A stretch of 34,524 nt of DNA from Humidesulfovibrio sp. (GTDB taxonomy: Bacteria; Desulfobacterota; Desulfovibrionia; Desulfovibrionales; Desulfovibrionaceae), in assembly GCF_031082295.1 (NCBI RefSeq), contig NZ_JAVHLD010000033.1, positions 1-34,524 of the forward strand, read 5' to 3'. This document shows positions 15,641 to 24,500 of the stretch, piece after piece. Numbering within the stretch: the stretch's first letter is position 1; every line of letters starts with the position of its first letter. The position numbers were made by a program, and so were the translations under genes. The notes under the pieces were generated by a model. That model saw only the letters and a list, made by a program, of their open reading frames with translations, did not search any database and was not told the origin of the DNA.

Positions 15641-16306
15641 CTACCAGTTGGCGTCGGCAAAGGGGTTGCTGCCCAGGCCGAAGTCGGCTTCGGGCTCGCC
15701 ACCCACGGCGGGGGCGCCGGAGGCGTCGCCGCCAGCGGCACCGGCGTCAGCGGCGGCGCCGCCACCGGCCACGCCGGCAACGACCACGCCCTGGGCCTTG
15801 ACCTTGGCAACTTCTTCCATGAGCTGCTCAAGCTTCTTGATGTGCTCGTCCATCTTGGAAGCGGTGACGGACAGCTTCACGTCGCCCTTGGCGGCCTGAT
15901 CCTCGAAGTCCTTCAGCTTGCCCTTGGCGCCGGCGAGGTCGGCGGCGATGGCGGCCTTCTCGGCGGTGAGCTTGGCAACCTGGTCGTTGAGGGCTGCGTT
16001 CTGGGCGCGCAGGTCGGCCATCATGGCCAGGATGCCCTGGGCCTGGGCCTGGGCGGCCTCGGGCAGGGCCTTCACGGCCACTTTCTCGCCAAGACCGGCG
16101 ACTTCGCCGGAGGTGGCCTTGGTCAGCTGGGGCTCCTGCTCGTAGATCCAGGCCTTGGACAGAGCCGCGGCGATGGGCGCGAACTCGGCGTCAACCTGGC
16201 TCTGGGTCAGGAAGGAGAGCATGTCAAGAAGGCCGCTGTCAGCCGCGTCGCCGCCCTTGAGGCAGGTGACGAAGGTATGCATGGGGAACACTTTCGCTTC
16301 AGCCAT
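15641..16306 (-). CDS. qmoD: Conserved protein following qmoABC (QmoD, DVU0851-like)
   Basis: A 221-residue soluble protein with no catalytic motif seen. Residues 1-60 form a folded-looking N-terminus (MAEAKVFPMHTFVTCLKGGD). Residues ~95-175 are a heptad-rich coiled coil, then comes an Ala/Gly-rich linker (about 178-205) and an acidic tail ending PFADANW. In D. vulgaris the gene right after qmoABC (DVU0851) is a conserved protein of unknown function that was studied together with qmoABC; position and general character match here. It may be an accessory or assembly partner of Qmo (inference). AAGGAGG stands six bases before the ATG. It is the last gene of the apr-qmo run, with a strong terminator behind it. 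Confidence 0.8.
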   Translation of the reverse strand: MAEAKVFPMHTFVTCLKGGDAADSGLLDMLSFLTQSQVDAEFAPIAAALSKAWIYEQEPQLTKATSGEVAGLGEKVAVKALPEAAQAQAQGILAMMADLRAQNAALNDQVAKLTAEKAAIAADLAGAKGKLKDFEDQAAKGDVKLSVTASKMDEHIKKLEQLMEEVAKVKAQGVVVAGVAGGGAAADAGAAGGDASGAPAVGGEPEADFGLGSNPFADANW

Positions 16307-16356
16307 GGGATTCCTCCTTATGGTCGGGAAAACCTTTCAGTGTTGTTCAAACCAGT

Positions 16357-16371
16357 GTCCGCTGCGCGGAC
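16357..16371. other. Small hairpin between qmoC and qmoD
   Basis: GTCCGC-TGC-GCGGAC is a perfect 6+6 inverted repeat in the 86-base gap, without a T-tract. It could be an mRNA processing or stability element. Confidence 0.35.
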
Positions 16372-16392
16372 CCCACTCACTCTTGCCAGGGC

Positions 16393-17655
16393 TTAAATCT
16401 CGCCCATGGGCAGGCGACCGATCTTGCGGGCGTAGGCCAGCGCCACGGTGCGGTAGACCACGTGCCCAAGCTTGGACCAGGGCAGGTAGGCCAGCATCAT
16501 GAACACGAAGATCAGGTGCAGGTAGTAGGTGGGGTAGGCCAGCATCTTCTGCCCGATGAGGCGGAAGATTTCGGAACCGATGCCCGTCAGCGCGATGCCC
16601 CAGATCACGGTCAGCAGGTACCAGTCGTACCAGTTGCTCGTGCTCTTGGCGGAATCCAGGGCGGTGCGGCGGCTGGTCAGCTTCATCAGACCGTAGACCA
16701 GGGCCACGGCGCCGGCGTTGGCCAGCAGCTTGACCGGGCTCCACAGCGGCATGGGGGTGTGTCCGGCCCAGGCGATAAGCCCGGCCAGGCCGCCCTCAAG
16801 GCCCAGGATGTGCTGCAGGAAGAAGGCCCCGAACCAATGGCCCACGGCCACCACGCTGGTGACGACCATGAGCGCGATGAAGGCGTAGAAGACGAAGAGG
16901 TGCCCGGTGAAGCGCTGCACGTCCTTCTCTTCCTTGCCGCAGTTCTGGAAGCGGCTGTGCTGGGCCACCTCGACCTTCAGGGTGTCGATGAGGCAGCTCA
17001 GGAAGCTGGGCTCCTTGCCGCGGCCGACGATGTAGGTCTTGGGCAGGGTCTCGAAGCCTTTGAGCATGTTGGCGATGCCACCGGCAAAGGCCAGGGCCAT
17101 GAACACAAAGACCGCACCGAAGATGGGGTCGATGGTGTAGTCGCCGGGGAACAGGCCGCCGTAGATGATGGCGCCCTCGGCCGCGACCTTCAGCCCATGT
17201 CCGTCGGTGACGAACAGGGGGAAGGCCGTGCCCAGCTTGCCGGCCATGATGGACCAGATCAAGCCGTAGATGACGGCCGGGATGAGCATGAGCAGGGGGA
17301 AGCCCGCAGCGGAGCTCATCCACTTGCCGATGATGCTCGGCTTGGCGAGGTTGCGGTAGGCCATGTTGCGCAGGGCCGAGAGCAGGTCGCCGGGTTTAGC
17401 GCCGCGGGGGCACAGGTCAGAGCAGGTGCCGCAGTTGTGGCACAGCCAGATGTCGATGTCGTTGACGAGCCTGTCCTTGAGGCCCCACTGCGCCCAGACC
17501 ATCTCCTTGCGGGGATAGGGTCCGTCGGGCGGGGACAGGGGGCAGACAACACTGCAGGTGGCGCACTGATAGCACTTTTTGAGCGACTCTCCGCCCACCT
17601 GCTGCAGTTCCTGAACGAATTTCAGGTCCGGTTGAACCCTGACGGTGTTCGACAT
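16393..17655 (-). CDS. qmoC: Quinone-interacting membrane oxidoreductase subunit C
   Basis: The membrane subunit of Qmo, 420 residues. The N-terminal third resembles HdrC, with two 4Fe-4S cysteine clusters, C28-C31-C34-C38 and C72-C75-C78-C82. The rest resembles HdrE/NarI-type cytochrome b, with several transmembrane helices (for example about 115-135, 175-195, 255-280, 310-325, 345-362, 380-397) and histidines suitable for heme b. It exchanges electrons with menaquinol and passes them to QmoAB and on to APS reductase (established for Desulfovibrio Qmo). AGGAGGT lies eight bases before the ATG. It is 13 bases after qmoB. Confidence 0.97.
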   Translation of the reverse strand: MSNTVRVQPDLKFVQELQQVGGESLKKCYQCATCSVVCPLSPPDGPYPRKEMVWAQWGLKDRLVNDIDIWLCHNCGTCSDLCPRGAKPGDLLSALRNMAYRNLAKPSIIGKWMSSAAGFPLLMLIPAVIYGLIWSIMAGKLGTAFPLFVTDGHGLKVAAEGAIIYGGLFPGDYTIDPIFGAVFVFMALAFAGGIANMLKGFETLPKTYIVGRGKEPSFLSCLIDTLKVEVAQHSRFQNCGKEEKDVQRFTGHLFVFYAFIALMVVTSVVAVGHWFGAFFLQHILGLEGGLAGLIAWAGHTPMPLWSPVKLLANAGAVALVYGLMKLTSRRTALDSAKSTSNWYDWYLLTVIWGIALTGIGSEIFRLIGQKMLAYPTYYLHLIFVFMMLAYLPWSKLGHVVYRTVALAYARKIGRLPMGEI

Positions 17656-17668
17656 GGTTCCAAACCTC

Positions 17669-19930
17669 CTAGTAGCCCTTGAACGGGTTGGGCCCGAACT
17701 TGGTGATGACTTCGGTCATGAAGCGTTCGATGATCGCCGGCACCTTGTCGTACTCGTCGATGGACACCTCGTACTGTTCCACGCGCTCGGCCTCGACACC
17801 AAGGCGTCCCAGGGACTCCGCGATGTTGGTCTTGCGGCGGCTGCACAGCTCCGAGCCCTTGACGAAGTGGCACTGGTAATCCGGGCCGTACTTGCAGCCC
17901 AGCATGATCACGCCGTCCACGCCCTTGCTGATGGCGTCGGCCACCCAGATGGCATTGACGGAGCCAAGGCAGCGCACGGGCACGAAGCGCACATACGGGC
18001 TCCAGCTCTTGCCGCGGAAGGCGGCCATGTCCAGCGCCGGGTAGGCGTCGTTCTCGCAGGCCAGCACGATGACGCGCGGGCCGCCGGCGACCATGTCGTC
18101 AGGAACGTAGACTTCCTTGATCATGGAGCCGATCTGGTCGATGTTGTAGTTGTCGAAGCTGATGACGCGCTCGGGGCAGGCGCCCATGCAGGTGCCGCAG
18201 CGGCGGCAACGCGTCGGGTTGGGCTTCGGCGTTCCCTTCTCGTCGTCGTCGAGAGCGCCGAACGGGCATTCCTCGGTGCAGCGCTTGCACTGGGTGCAAC
18301 GCTGGAAGTTGAACACCGGGTAGCTCACGTCGCCGGAACGCGGGTGCACGGCCACGCCGCGGTTGGCGCTGCCGATGCACTGCACGGCCTTCAGGACGGC
18401 GCCCGCGGCGTCTTCCTTGGCGTTTGCCAGCGTCATGGGCTGACGCACGCAGCCAGCGGCGTAAACGCCGGTGCGGCGAGTCTCGTAGGGGAAGCAGATG
18501 TAGTTGGAGTCCACGAAGCCGTCGAACAGCTCAAGCTCGGGGAAGCCCGGGCCCTGGCGGTAGCTCAGGTTCATGGTGGCGTCGTGCGCGGTGACGGGCA
18601 CGATGGCCGTGGGCAGGACGACCAGGTCGGCCTTGATCTCGACATCGGCGCCGAGCAGGGTGTCCTTGGCCGCCACGATGACGCCGCCGTCGGCATCCTC
18701 GCTCACCTTGGTGATGGTGGCCTTGGAGAGCATGACGCCAGCGTCGTCCTGGGCGGCCTTGTAGTAGCGCTCGTTGATGCCCGGGACCATCATGTGGTCG
18801 TAGAGCACGAAGGCCACGGCGTCGCCCAGCTTCTCGCGCACGTACCCGGCCTGCTTCAGGGCCACCAGGCTGGTGAGCTCGGAGCTGTAGGCCAGGTGCT
18901 TGGCGTTTTCCTTGTCGGGGTAGGCCGGGGCTTCCTCGGCCTCGGCAGCCGGAGCGGCCTCGCCTTCGACGGCCTCTTCCTCGGCCGGGACGGCCTTGGT
19001 GCACAGGCTCACGTCGGTCAGGAAGGCCACGCTAGCGGGGGCCTTGCCATCGGACGGGCGGGCGATGCTGCCGGCCTTGGCCATGGCCTCGAACTCGGCG
19101 GCGGTGACGACGTTCTTGATGCTGCCGTAGCCCATGGGGGCCAGGAAGCCCGTGTCGCCGGGAACCCAGCCGGTGGCCAGGACGATGGCGCCGATCTCGA
19201 GCTTCTGCTCGCCGCCGGCGCTCACGGTGACGTTGTACTGGCCGGGCGCGCCCTCGACGGACTTGAGCTCGGCGCTGGTCATCACCTTGATCTTGGCGTT
19301 GCTGGTCACTTCCGCGATGAGCTTCTCCACGCCCGTGTCCTCAGCCTTGAGGTAGGGGTGGCTCATGGGGAAGGTCTTGTACATGGTCGCAGCCTTGCCG
19401 CCCAGGGTGGCGGCCTTCTCGACCAGGACCACGTCGCGGCCGAGCTTGGCGGCCTCAAGCGCTGCGTTCAGGCCGGTGAAGCCGCCGCCCAGCACCATGA
19501 TGGTCTTGAAGGTCTCGGGCACTTCCGGGGCGGGGATGCGGCTCTTGGAGAGCTTCATCACGCCCATCTTGATGTAGTCCTTGGCCATGAGCGGAAGCAG
19601 GCCGGGGACTTTCTCGTCCTCGCGGAAGCTCCACACGCACTGCTCGCGCAGGTTCACGCGCTCGACCTGGACAGCCTGGCCGAACTTGAAGATGTCCCAC
19701 TTGACGCGGGGCGAGCAGGCGCAGACGACGACGCCGTCCAGGCCGTTGGCCGCGATGTCGGCCTCGATCTCGGCCACGGCTTCGGGGCTGCAGAGCACGG
19801 GGTTCTGCTTCACGACCGGGCAGTTGCCCGCGAGTTTACCTTTGGTGACGGCTTCCATCAGCGGCGCCATTTCGAGCGCCTTGCCGATGTCGCATCCGGA
19901 ACAGATGTATACTCCAAGCTTTTCAGCCAT
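17669..19930 (-). CDS. qmoB: Quinone-interacting membrane oxidoreductase subunit B
   Basis: An HdrA-like flavoprotein fused to an MvhD-like domain, 753 residues. It has an N-terminal C-S-G-C-D segment (C10, C13), an FAD fold with GGGFTG (148-153), and two ferredoxin-type 4Fe-4S sites C545-C548-C551-C555 and C575-C578-C581-C585. The C-terminal MvhD-like domain (about 615-740) carries further cysteines (C625, C654 and a GCKYGPDYQC group). An Ala/Glu-rich low-complexity stretch at about 314-337 interrupts the flavin domain. It mediates electron flow within Qmo toward APS reductase. GGAGGT precedes the ATG by five bases, and only three bases separate it from qmoA. Confidence 0.97.
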   Translation of the reverse strand: MAEKLGVYICSGCDIGKALEMAPLMEAVTKGKLAGNCPVVKQNPVLCSPEAVAEIEADIAANGLDGVVVCACSPRVKWDIFKFGQAVQVERVNLREQCVWSFREDEKVPGLLPLMAKDYIKMGVMKLSKSRIPAPEVPETFKTIMVLGGGFTGLNAALEAAKLGRDVVLVEKAATLGGKAATMYKTFPMSHPYLKAEDTGVEKLIAEVTSNAKIKVMTSAELKSVEGAPGQYNVTVSAGGEQKLEIGAIVLATGWVPGDTGFLAPMGYGSIKNVVTAAEFEAMAKAGSIARPSDGKAPASVAFLTDVSLCTKAVPAEEEAVEGEAAPAAEAEEAPAYPDKENAKHLAYSSELTSLVALKQAGYVREKLGDAVAFVLYDHMMVPGINERYYKAAQDDAGVMLSKATITKVSEDADGGVIVAAKDTLLGADVEIKADLVVLPTAIVPVTAHDATMNLSYRQGPGFPELELFDGFVDSNYICFPYETRRTGVYAAGCVRQPMTLANAKEDAAGAVLKAVQCIGSANRGVAVHPRSGDVSYPVFNFQRCTQCKRCTEECPFGALDDDEKGTPKPNPTRCRRCGTCMGACPERVISFDNYNIDQIGSMIKEVYVPDDMVAGGPRVIVLACENDAYPALDMAAFRGKSWSPYVRFVPVRCLGSVNAIWVADAISKGVDGVIMLGCKYGPDYQCHFVKGSELCSRRKTNIAESLGRLGVEAERVEQYEVSIDEYDKVPAIIERFMTEVITKFGPNPFKGY

Positions 19931-19933
19931 TGG

Positions 19934-21181
19934 CTACCTCCCCACCACGTTTTGAATGGCTTTCAGGGCAGCGCCGGTGCCGGTCTGGGCGGTCTTCATC
20001 ACGTCCAGGGGCAGCTTGGCGCATCCTGCGGCGAACACGCCCTTCTCGGCGCCGCCGATGATGAAGCCGTCATCATCAACAGGAAGCTCCACGGGCAGCT
20101 TGGAGCCCGCGCAGCTCGGCTGCATGCCGGTGGCCAGAACCACCATGTCGAAGCGCTCCTCGCCCTTGATGCCGGTGACGGCGTCTTCGACGGTGAGGAT
20201 CGGGCTCTTGCACTCGCACTCGACGATCTTGGCGACCTTGCCCTTGACCAGGGTGAGCTTGTCGTCGGCCGCGACCTTCTGCATGAAGTTGTCGTAGCGG
20301 CCGGGGGTGCGCAGGTCGATGTAGTAGACCACGACCTGGGCCTCGGGCAGCTTCTCGCGGATGTAGGTGACATGCTTCAGGGAAGCCATGCAGCAGATGT
20401 ACGAGCAGTAGTTCAGGTGGTTCTCGTCGCGGGAACCGGCGCACTGCACGAAGGCGATGCGCTTGGGAGCCTTGCCGTCGCTGGGACGCTCGATCTTGCC
20501 GTTCGTGGGGCCGTTCGGAGCGGCCAGGCGCTCGAACTGCATGTTGGAGACCACGTTGGCCAGCTTGCCGCCGCCCAGGTTGTCCAGCTTGGCCATGTCG
20601 TAGGGCTTCCAGCCGGTCGCCCAGACGATGGAGCCGACGGAGAGATCAAAGGTCTTCTCGGCGTCGGCGGTCTCGATGGCGTTGTAGGGGCAGGCGTCCT
20701 TGATCTTGTCCAGCTCGCCGGGGGCGCAGGCGGCCGCGTCGACCACGTAGCGCTGCGGGAAGGCGAACAGGTGCGTGGAGTAGGCCACCTTGCGCTCGGC
20801 CAGGCCGAACTCGAACTCGCTCTTCACGGTGGTGGTGGCGGCCTTTTCGCACTCGCCGCACATGGTGCAGTTGGCGTTGACAAAGCGAGGGCGCTCTTTG
20901 ATTTTGACATCAAAAGCGCCCGGACCGCCAGTCACGCTGACGACTTCACTCATGGTGAAGAATTTGACCTTGGGGTTGTTCTTGATGCGCTGGAACTGGA
21001 TTTCCAGGCCGCAAGAAGGCGGGCAGAGCTTCGGGAAATATTGGTTGAGCTGCGCCACCCGTCCGCCGAGATACGGATTGGTCTCGACGATGTAGACCTC
21101 GTGGCCGACTTCGGCGGCCTCGAGGGCGGCGGTGATCCCGGCGAATCCCCCGCCTACGACGAGAATACTGTTGTTCGACAT
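19934..21181 (-). CDS. qmoA: Quinone-interacting membrane oxidoreductase subunit A
   Basis: An HdrA-like FAD subunit, 415 residues from the chosen start. The FAD-binding GGGFAG is near residue 10 in SILVVGGGFAGITAALEAA, with LGGRVAQLNQYFPKLCPPSC next to the flavin and a CTMCGEC cysteine group in the first half. A longer in-frame start at 21250 is rejected: GGGAGG stands seven bases before ATG 21181 and the extra residues are Arg/Pro-rich and non-conserved in appearance. It works with QmoB and QmoC as the electron-transfer complex for APS reductase. It is the first qmo gene, 297 bases after aprA. Confidence 0.97.
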   Translation of the reverse strand: MSNNSILVVGGGFAGITAALEAAEVGHEVYIVETNPYLGGRVAQLNQYFPKLCPPSCGLEIQFQRIKNNPKVKFFTMSEVVSVTGGPGAFDVKIKERPRFVNANCTMCGECEKAATTTVKSEFEFGLAERKVAYSTHLFAFPQRYVVDAAACAPGELDKIKDACPYNAIETADAEKTFDLSVGSIVWATGWKPYDMAKLDNLGGGKLANVVSNMQFERLAAPNGPTNGKIERPSDGKAPKRIAFVQCAGSRDENHLNYCSYICCMASLKHVTYIREKLPEAQVVVYYIDLRTPGRYDNFMQKVAADDKLTLVKGKVAKIVECECKSPILTVEDAVTGIKGEERFDMVVLATGMQPSCAGSKLPVELPVDDDGFIIGGAEKGVFAAGCAKLPLDVMKTAQTGTGAALKAIQNVVGR

Positions 21182-21365
21182 TCGCTGTCCTCCCTCTGTA
21201 AGTGTGCCAGGCAGGCCATTGACTCGCCTGGGCCGAACGGCATGCGCCACGGCGTGGGATTTTCCCTTGCCCGCTTGGGCATGACTTCGGGGATGGCCCC
21301 GGCTTGGCCCTCCCCGCTAAATGCCCCCGAACGGGCGGAAATTGCCCCAGCAGTTGAAATGGCCC

Positions 21366-21403
21366 GAACCCGGACTGCAACGAGGCTGTTCCAGTCCGGG
21401 TTC
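21366..21403. repeat. Perfect 12-bp inverted repeat in the apr-qmo gap
   Basis: GAACCCGGACTG (21366-21377) pairs with CAGTCCGGGTTC (21392-21403) over a 14-base loop. There is no T-tract on either strand. It could be an RNA stability or processing hairpin between aprA and qmoA, or a protein-binding site. I see no convincing qmo promoter in the rest of the gap (21182-21365). Confidence 0.6.
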
Positions 21404-21428
21404 AGACCACTTCCCCGTCTGGGAAGCA

Positions 21429-21461
21429 GGGCGGCCGCAAGCCCGAGGCTCACGGCCGCCC
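21429..21461 (-). terminator. Hairpin after aprA (weak terminator or processing site)
   Basis: A 9-bp stem (21429-21437 with 21453-21461) contains an inner AGCC-CGA-GGCT stem. It begins 17 bases past the aprA stop. On the minus strand it is followed by TGCTTCC, not a clear T-run, so partial read-through into qmo is likely. Confidence 0.5.
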
Positions 21462-21478
21462 ATTTTCAACGAACTTCC

Positions 21479-23482
21479 CTACTGGGCGTCAGGGATGATC
21501 TGGATGTAAGGCTTCTTGAAGATCTTGATCTCTTTCTTGGTCGGGTCGTACTTGGAGTTGACGAAGCACTTCCACTTCGCGTCGTCCAGGCCCATGGCGT
21601 CGCCACGGTAGTAGAAGCCGGGGTAGCGGGTTTCCTCGCGGAACTCGATGTGCTGCAGGTGCAGGCGCACGGTCCACAGACGGTGGAACTGCTCCCAGGC
21701 GCGCATCAGTTCGTGCAGGTCGCGGGCGGCCAGCTTCTTGGAGTCTTCCTCAAGCATGCCCATGAGCCAGAAGGCGGTCTTGAGCAGGGCGCCGGAGGTC
21801 ATGTACAGGGTGGCAACGCCTCCGCCGTACTCGTCCGAGCACTTGATCAAGCGCATCATGAAGTTCTTGGGGGTGATGTAGTTCGGGTTGATCTCCGGAG
21901 CGGTGGAAGCACCCTTGAACTGCTCGTAGGTGTACCAGGGCTGGTAGATCTCCTTGGCAAGGTCAGCAGCCTTCACCTGGAGGGTGGGCTTGAAGTCCTT
22001 GTGGTCGATGACCCAGCGCACCATCTGCTTGCCGCAGATGCGGCCTTCAGCGTGGGAACCGGAGGAGAACTTGTGGCCGGAGGCGCCAACGCCGTCAGCG
22101 CAGGTCCAGAGACCTTCGACGGTGGTCATGCGGTTGTAGACCTTGCCGTTGGCGGCGCGGACTTTGTACTCCTCGGGAACCCAGGCCTCGTCCGGACCGG
22201 AAACCCAGATGCCGCAGCAGCCGGAGTGCGAACCGAGCAGGTAAGGCTCGGTGGGCATGATCTCGGAGCCACGCTCTTCAGGAGCGCAGTTGGTGCAGGC
22301 CCACAGGTTGGCCATGCCAACGCACATGTCGAGGAAGTCTTCCCAAGCCTCGGACTCGAGGTGCTTCCACTCGGCACCCTTCAGGTCGCCGTTGACGGTG
22401 GTGAGCAGGGCGGTCTTGGTGTCCATGAAGATCGGGCCGCGGCCTTCACGCATTTCACGGAGCATCATGTGGTTACGCAGGCAGGTCGGGATGATGTGAC
22501 CCTTGGCGTAGCCGCGATCCTCGTAGGGCTTCAGCATGGCGCGGTTGGTGGCGCAGTAGTCTTCGCCCTTGTAGTTCGTGGCCTTGGCCTTGAACAGAAG
22601 GAACCAAGCGCCGACCGGGCCGTAACCGTCCTTGAAGCGGGCGGGGACGAAGCGGTTTTCCATCATGGTCATTTCGGCGCCAACCTGAGCGCACATGGTG
22701 TAGGTGGAACCAGCGTTCCAAACCGGGTACCAGGCGCGGCCCATGCCTTCACCCATGGAGCGGGGACGGAACACGTTGACCGCGCCGCCGCAAGCCACGA
22801 GGCAAGCATTGCAGGTGAAGACGTACACTTTGTTCTCACGGGTGCTGAAGCCCACGGCGCCGGCGATGCGGTTCGGGGTGTTGGCATCCAGGAGCAGCTT
22901 CACGATGAAGATACGCTCGAGGTAACGGTCGTCACCCAGGGCCTTCTTCGCGGCTTCAGCAACGATGACCTTGTAGGACTCACCGTTGATCATGATCTGC
23001 CAACGGCCGGAACGCACGGGGGCGTCGCCGTTGCGCAGGGACAGGCCGGCGGCCTTGGCCTGGGCGCCGTCGAGGTTCTTGCCGTCTTTCTTGATCCAGA
23101 CGGGCAGGCCCCACTCTTCGAACAGGTGGACGGAGTCGTCAACGTGACGGCCCAGGTCGTAGATCAGGTCTTCGCGGACCAGACCCATGAGGTCGGTGCG
23201 GACCATGCGGACGTAGTCGTCCGGCTTCTGCTCTTTGCCGACGTAGGTGTTGATGGCGGAAAGGCCCTGGGCCACGGCGCCGGAACGCTCGAGGGAGGCC
23301 TTGTCCAACAACATGATGGAGATGTCCTTGCCGAACTTGTCAGCCCAGGCGACGGCCTCGAAGGCGGCGCCGCAATTGCCCATGCCGCCGCCAACCATCA
23401 GGATGTCAGCATGCATTTCGACAATCGTCGGCTCGGCCAGGGGGACACCTTTGACGATTTCTTTAGAAGGAATCTGAGGCAT
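21479..23482 (-). CDS. aprA: Adenylylsulfate reductase alpha subunit
   Basis: The FAD-containing catalytic subunit of dissimilatory APS reductase, 667 residues, the usual length in Desulfovibrio. It reduces APS to sulfite and AMP in the cytoplasm. The FAD-binding start (ADILMVGGGMGNCGAAFEA), SGAVAQGLSAINTYVG, VACGGAVNVFRPRS and the long C-terminal AprA-specific part (FYYRGDAMGLDDAKWKCF) are all present. GGAGG stands five bases before the ATG. It is 77 bases after aprB and 297 bases before qmoA; electrons arrive through AprB from Qmo. Confidence 0.99.
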   Translation of the reverse strand: MPQIPSKEIVKGVPLAEPTIVEMHADILMVGGGMGNCGAAFEAVAWADKFGKDISIMLLDKASLERSGAVAQGLSAINTYVGKEQKPDDYVRMVRTDLMGLVREDLIYDLGRHVDDSVHLFEEWGLPVWIKKDGKNLDGAQAKAAGLSLRNGDAPVRSGRWQIMINGESYKVIVAEAAKKALGDDRYLERIFIVKLLLDANTPNRIAGAVGFSTRENKVYVFTCNACLVACGGAVNVFRPRSMGEGMGRAWYPVWNAGSTYTMCAQVGAEMTMMENRFVPARFKDGYGPVGAWFLLFKAKATNYKGEDYCATNRAMLKPYEDRGYAKGHIIPTCLRNHMMLREMREGRGPIFMDTKTALLTTVNGDLKGAEWKHLESEAWEDFLDMCVGMANLWACTNCAPEERGSEIMPTEPYLLGSHSGCCGIWVSGPDEAWVPEEYKVRAANGKVYNRMTTVEGLWTCADGVGASGHKFSSGSHAEGRICGKQMVRWVIDHKDFKPTLQVKAADLAKEIYQPWYTYEQFKGASTAPEINPNYITPKNFMMRLIKCSDEYGGGVATLYMTSGALLKTAFWLMGMLEEDSKKLAARDLHELMRAWEQFHRLWTVRLHLQHIEFREETRYPGFYYRGDAMGLDDAKWKCFVNSKYDPTKKEIKIFKKPYIQIIPDAQ

Positions 23483-23559
23483 AGCTACCTCCGTATGCTC
23501 TCATAGTGTTAATAGAGTAGAGACTCTTAACTCAGATCGCCACGAAACCAGGCCGAGTG

Positions 23560-24057
23560 CTAGTCGCAAACGGCGTCGAGCCAGCACTGAGACTTGTCAG
23601 CCTCGGCCAGTTCGAACTTCTTCTGGATGGCGTTCTCAGGCGTCGTCAGCATGGCGGCGGTCTCAGTGAAGAGCAGCTCGTCGTCCAGGTTGCCGGGCTC
23701 GGGCTTGCCACCGAAGCAGTTGATGGAACCTTCAGGGGTGGTGCGGATGGGGAACTTAAAGCGCTTCACGGAGCCGTTGCGGAACTTAACAGTCCACATG
23801 ATGTCTTCAGCCGAGCGCATGGGGATGGAGGTTCCACCCATGGGGGCGAAGTCGGCGTAGGGGCGGGCTTCAATGGCGCCCTGGGGGCAGATTTTCACGC
23901 AAGAGTAACATTCCCAGCAGGCATCAGGCTCCTGGTTGTACGCCTTCATGGCGTCCGGATCCAGAATCATGAGGTCGTTCGGGCAAATGTACATGCAAGC
24001 GGTCTTCTCGCCACCCTTGCAGCCGTCGCATTTTTCCGGATTAACAAAGGTCGGCAT
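23560..24057 (-). CDS. aprB: Adenylylsulfate reductase beta subunit
   Basis: The iron-sulfur subunit of APS reductase, 165 residues. Two 4Fe-4S sites are visible: C10-C13-C21-C25 and C47-C50-C53-C57. Trp48 lies between C47 and C50, matching the Trp-B48 described in the Archaeoglobus enzyme as an electron-transfer link toward the FAD. The C-terminal ~60 residues form the tail that wraps around AprA. AGGAGG sits six bases before the ATG. It is first in the apr-qmo run and diverges from sat. Confidence 0.99.
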   Translation of the reverse strand: MPTFVNPEKCDGCKGGEKTACMYICPNDLMILDPDAMKAYNQEPDACWECYSCVKICPQGAIEARPYADFAPMGGTSIPMRSAEDIMWTVKFRNGSVKRFKFPIRTTPEGSINCFGGKPEPGNLDDELLFTETAAMLTTPENAIQKKFELAEADKSQCWLDAVCD

Positions 24058-24139
24058 AACACTCCTCCTAACAGGTTTAAATTAAAGCAGTTACCGACAC
24101 GATCCACAGCCAACTACGTGCTCTACAACAGGCACGGAC

Positions 24140-24181
24140 TTGTGAAAAAAGACGATTATCAAGCCTTTCCAGGGGTGTCAA
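24140..24181 (-). promoter_or_regulatory. aprBA promoter region
   Basis: On the minus strand TTGACA (24176-24181) stands 15 bases before GATAAT (24155-24160); with TAATCG as -10 the spacing is 17. A single Rex-like half-site TTGTGAA (plus-strand reading) lies at 24140-24146, near the expected transcription start, without a clear partner. Confidence 0.55.
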
Positions 24182-24326
24182 GACGAAAGTGAATTTTTGA
24201 ACAAGGGTCCGCACCCCGTTCTCCACCCCGCCGGAAGCCCCCGGTTGGAAAGGATTTTTGCCCCGTGACTCCGCCTGACCTGCCGGAGTGGCCGGGCGGT
24301 AACGGGCGCATGATCCTTGGCTTCTT

Positions 24327-24342
24327 CGTGATTTTGATCACA
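24327..24342. promoter_or_regulatory. Crp/Fnr-type palindrome in the apr-sat control region
   Basis: CGTGATTTTGATCACA is one base from TGTGA-6-TCACA. It lies about 145 bases upstream of the aprB -35 and 158 bases upstream of the sat -35. Crp/Fnr-family regulators such as HcpR have been predicted to control sulfate-reduction genes in Desulfovibrio, so binding is plausible but untested. Confidence 0.45.
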
Positions 24343-24500
24343 AGCCGCATTTTTTTGACGTAGCGTGTGTGCCTATACACCAGGTCCGCAAATTCTTGCA
24401 AGCCTTTTTCTGGTTGCGGGCGTGGCGGGTGCTAATCCCTTGGGCGCCAATGGATTGCTGGCATTTTTCATCATTCCTTGGGCCTGGCGGGAAATATGGC

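Noticed and set aside
17645..23506. A 1953-codon open frame on the plus strand opposite qmoB, qmoA and aprA
   Set aside because: It has the same cause: it mirrors highly biased codons of certain genes and has no ribosome site or recognisable domain.
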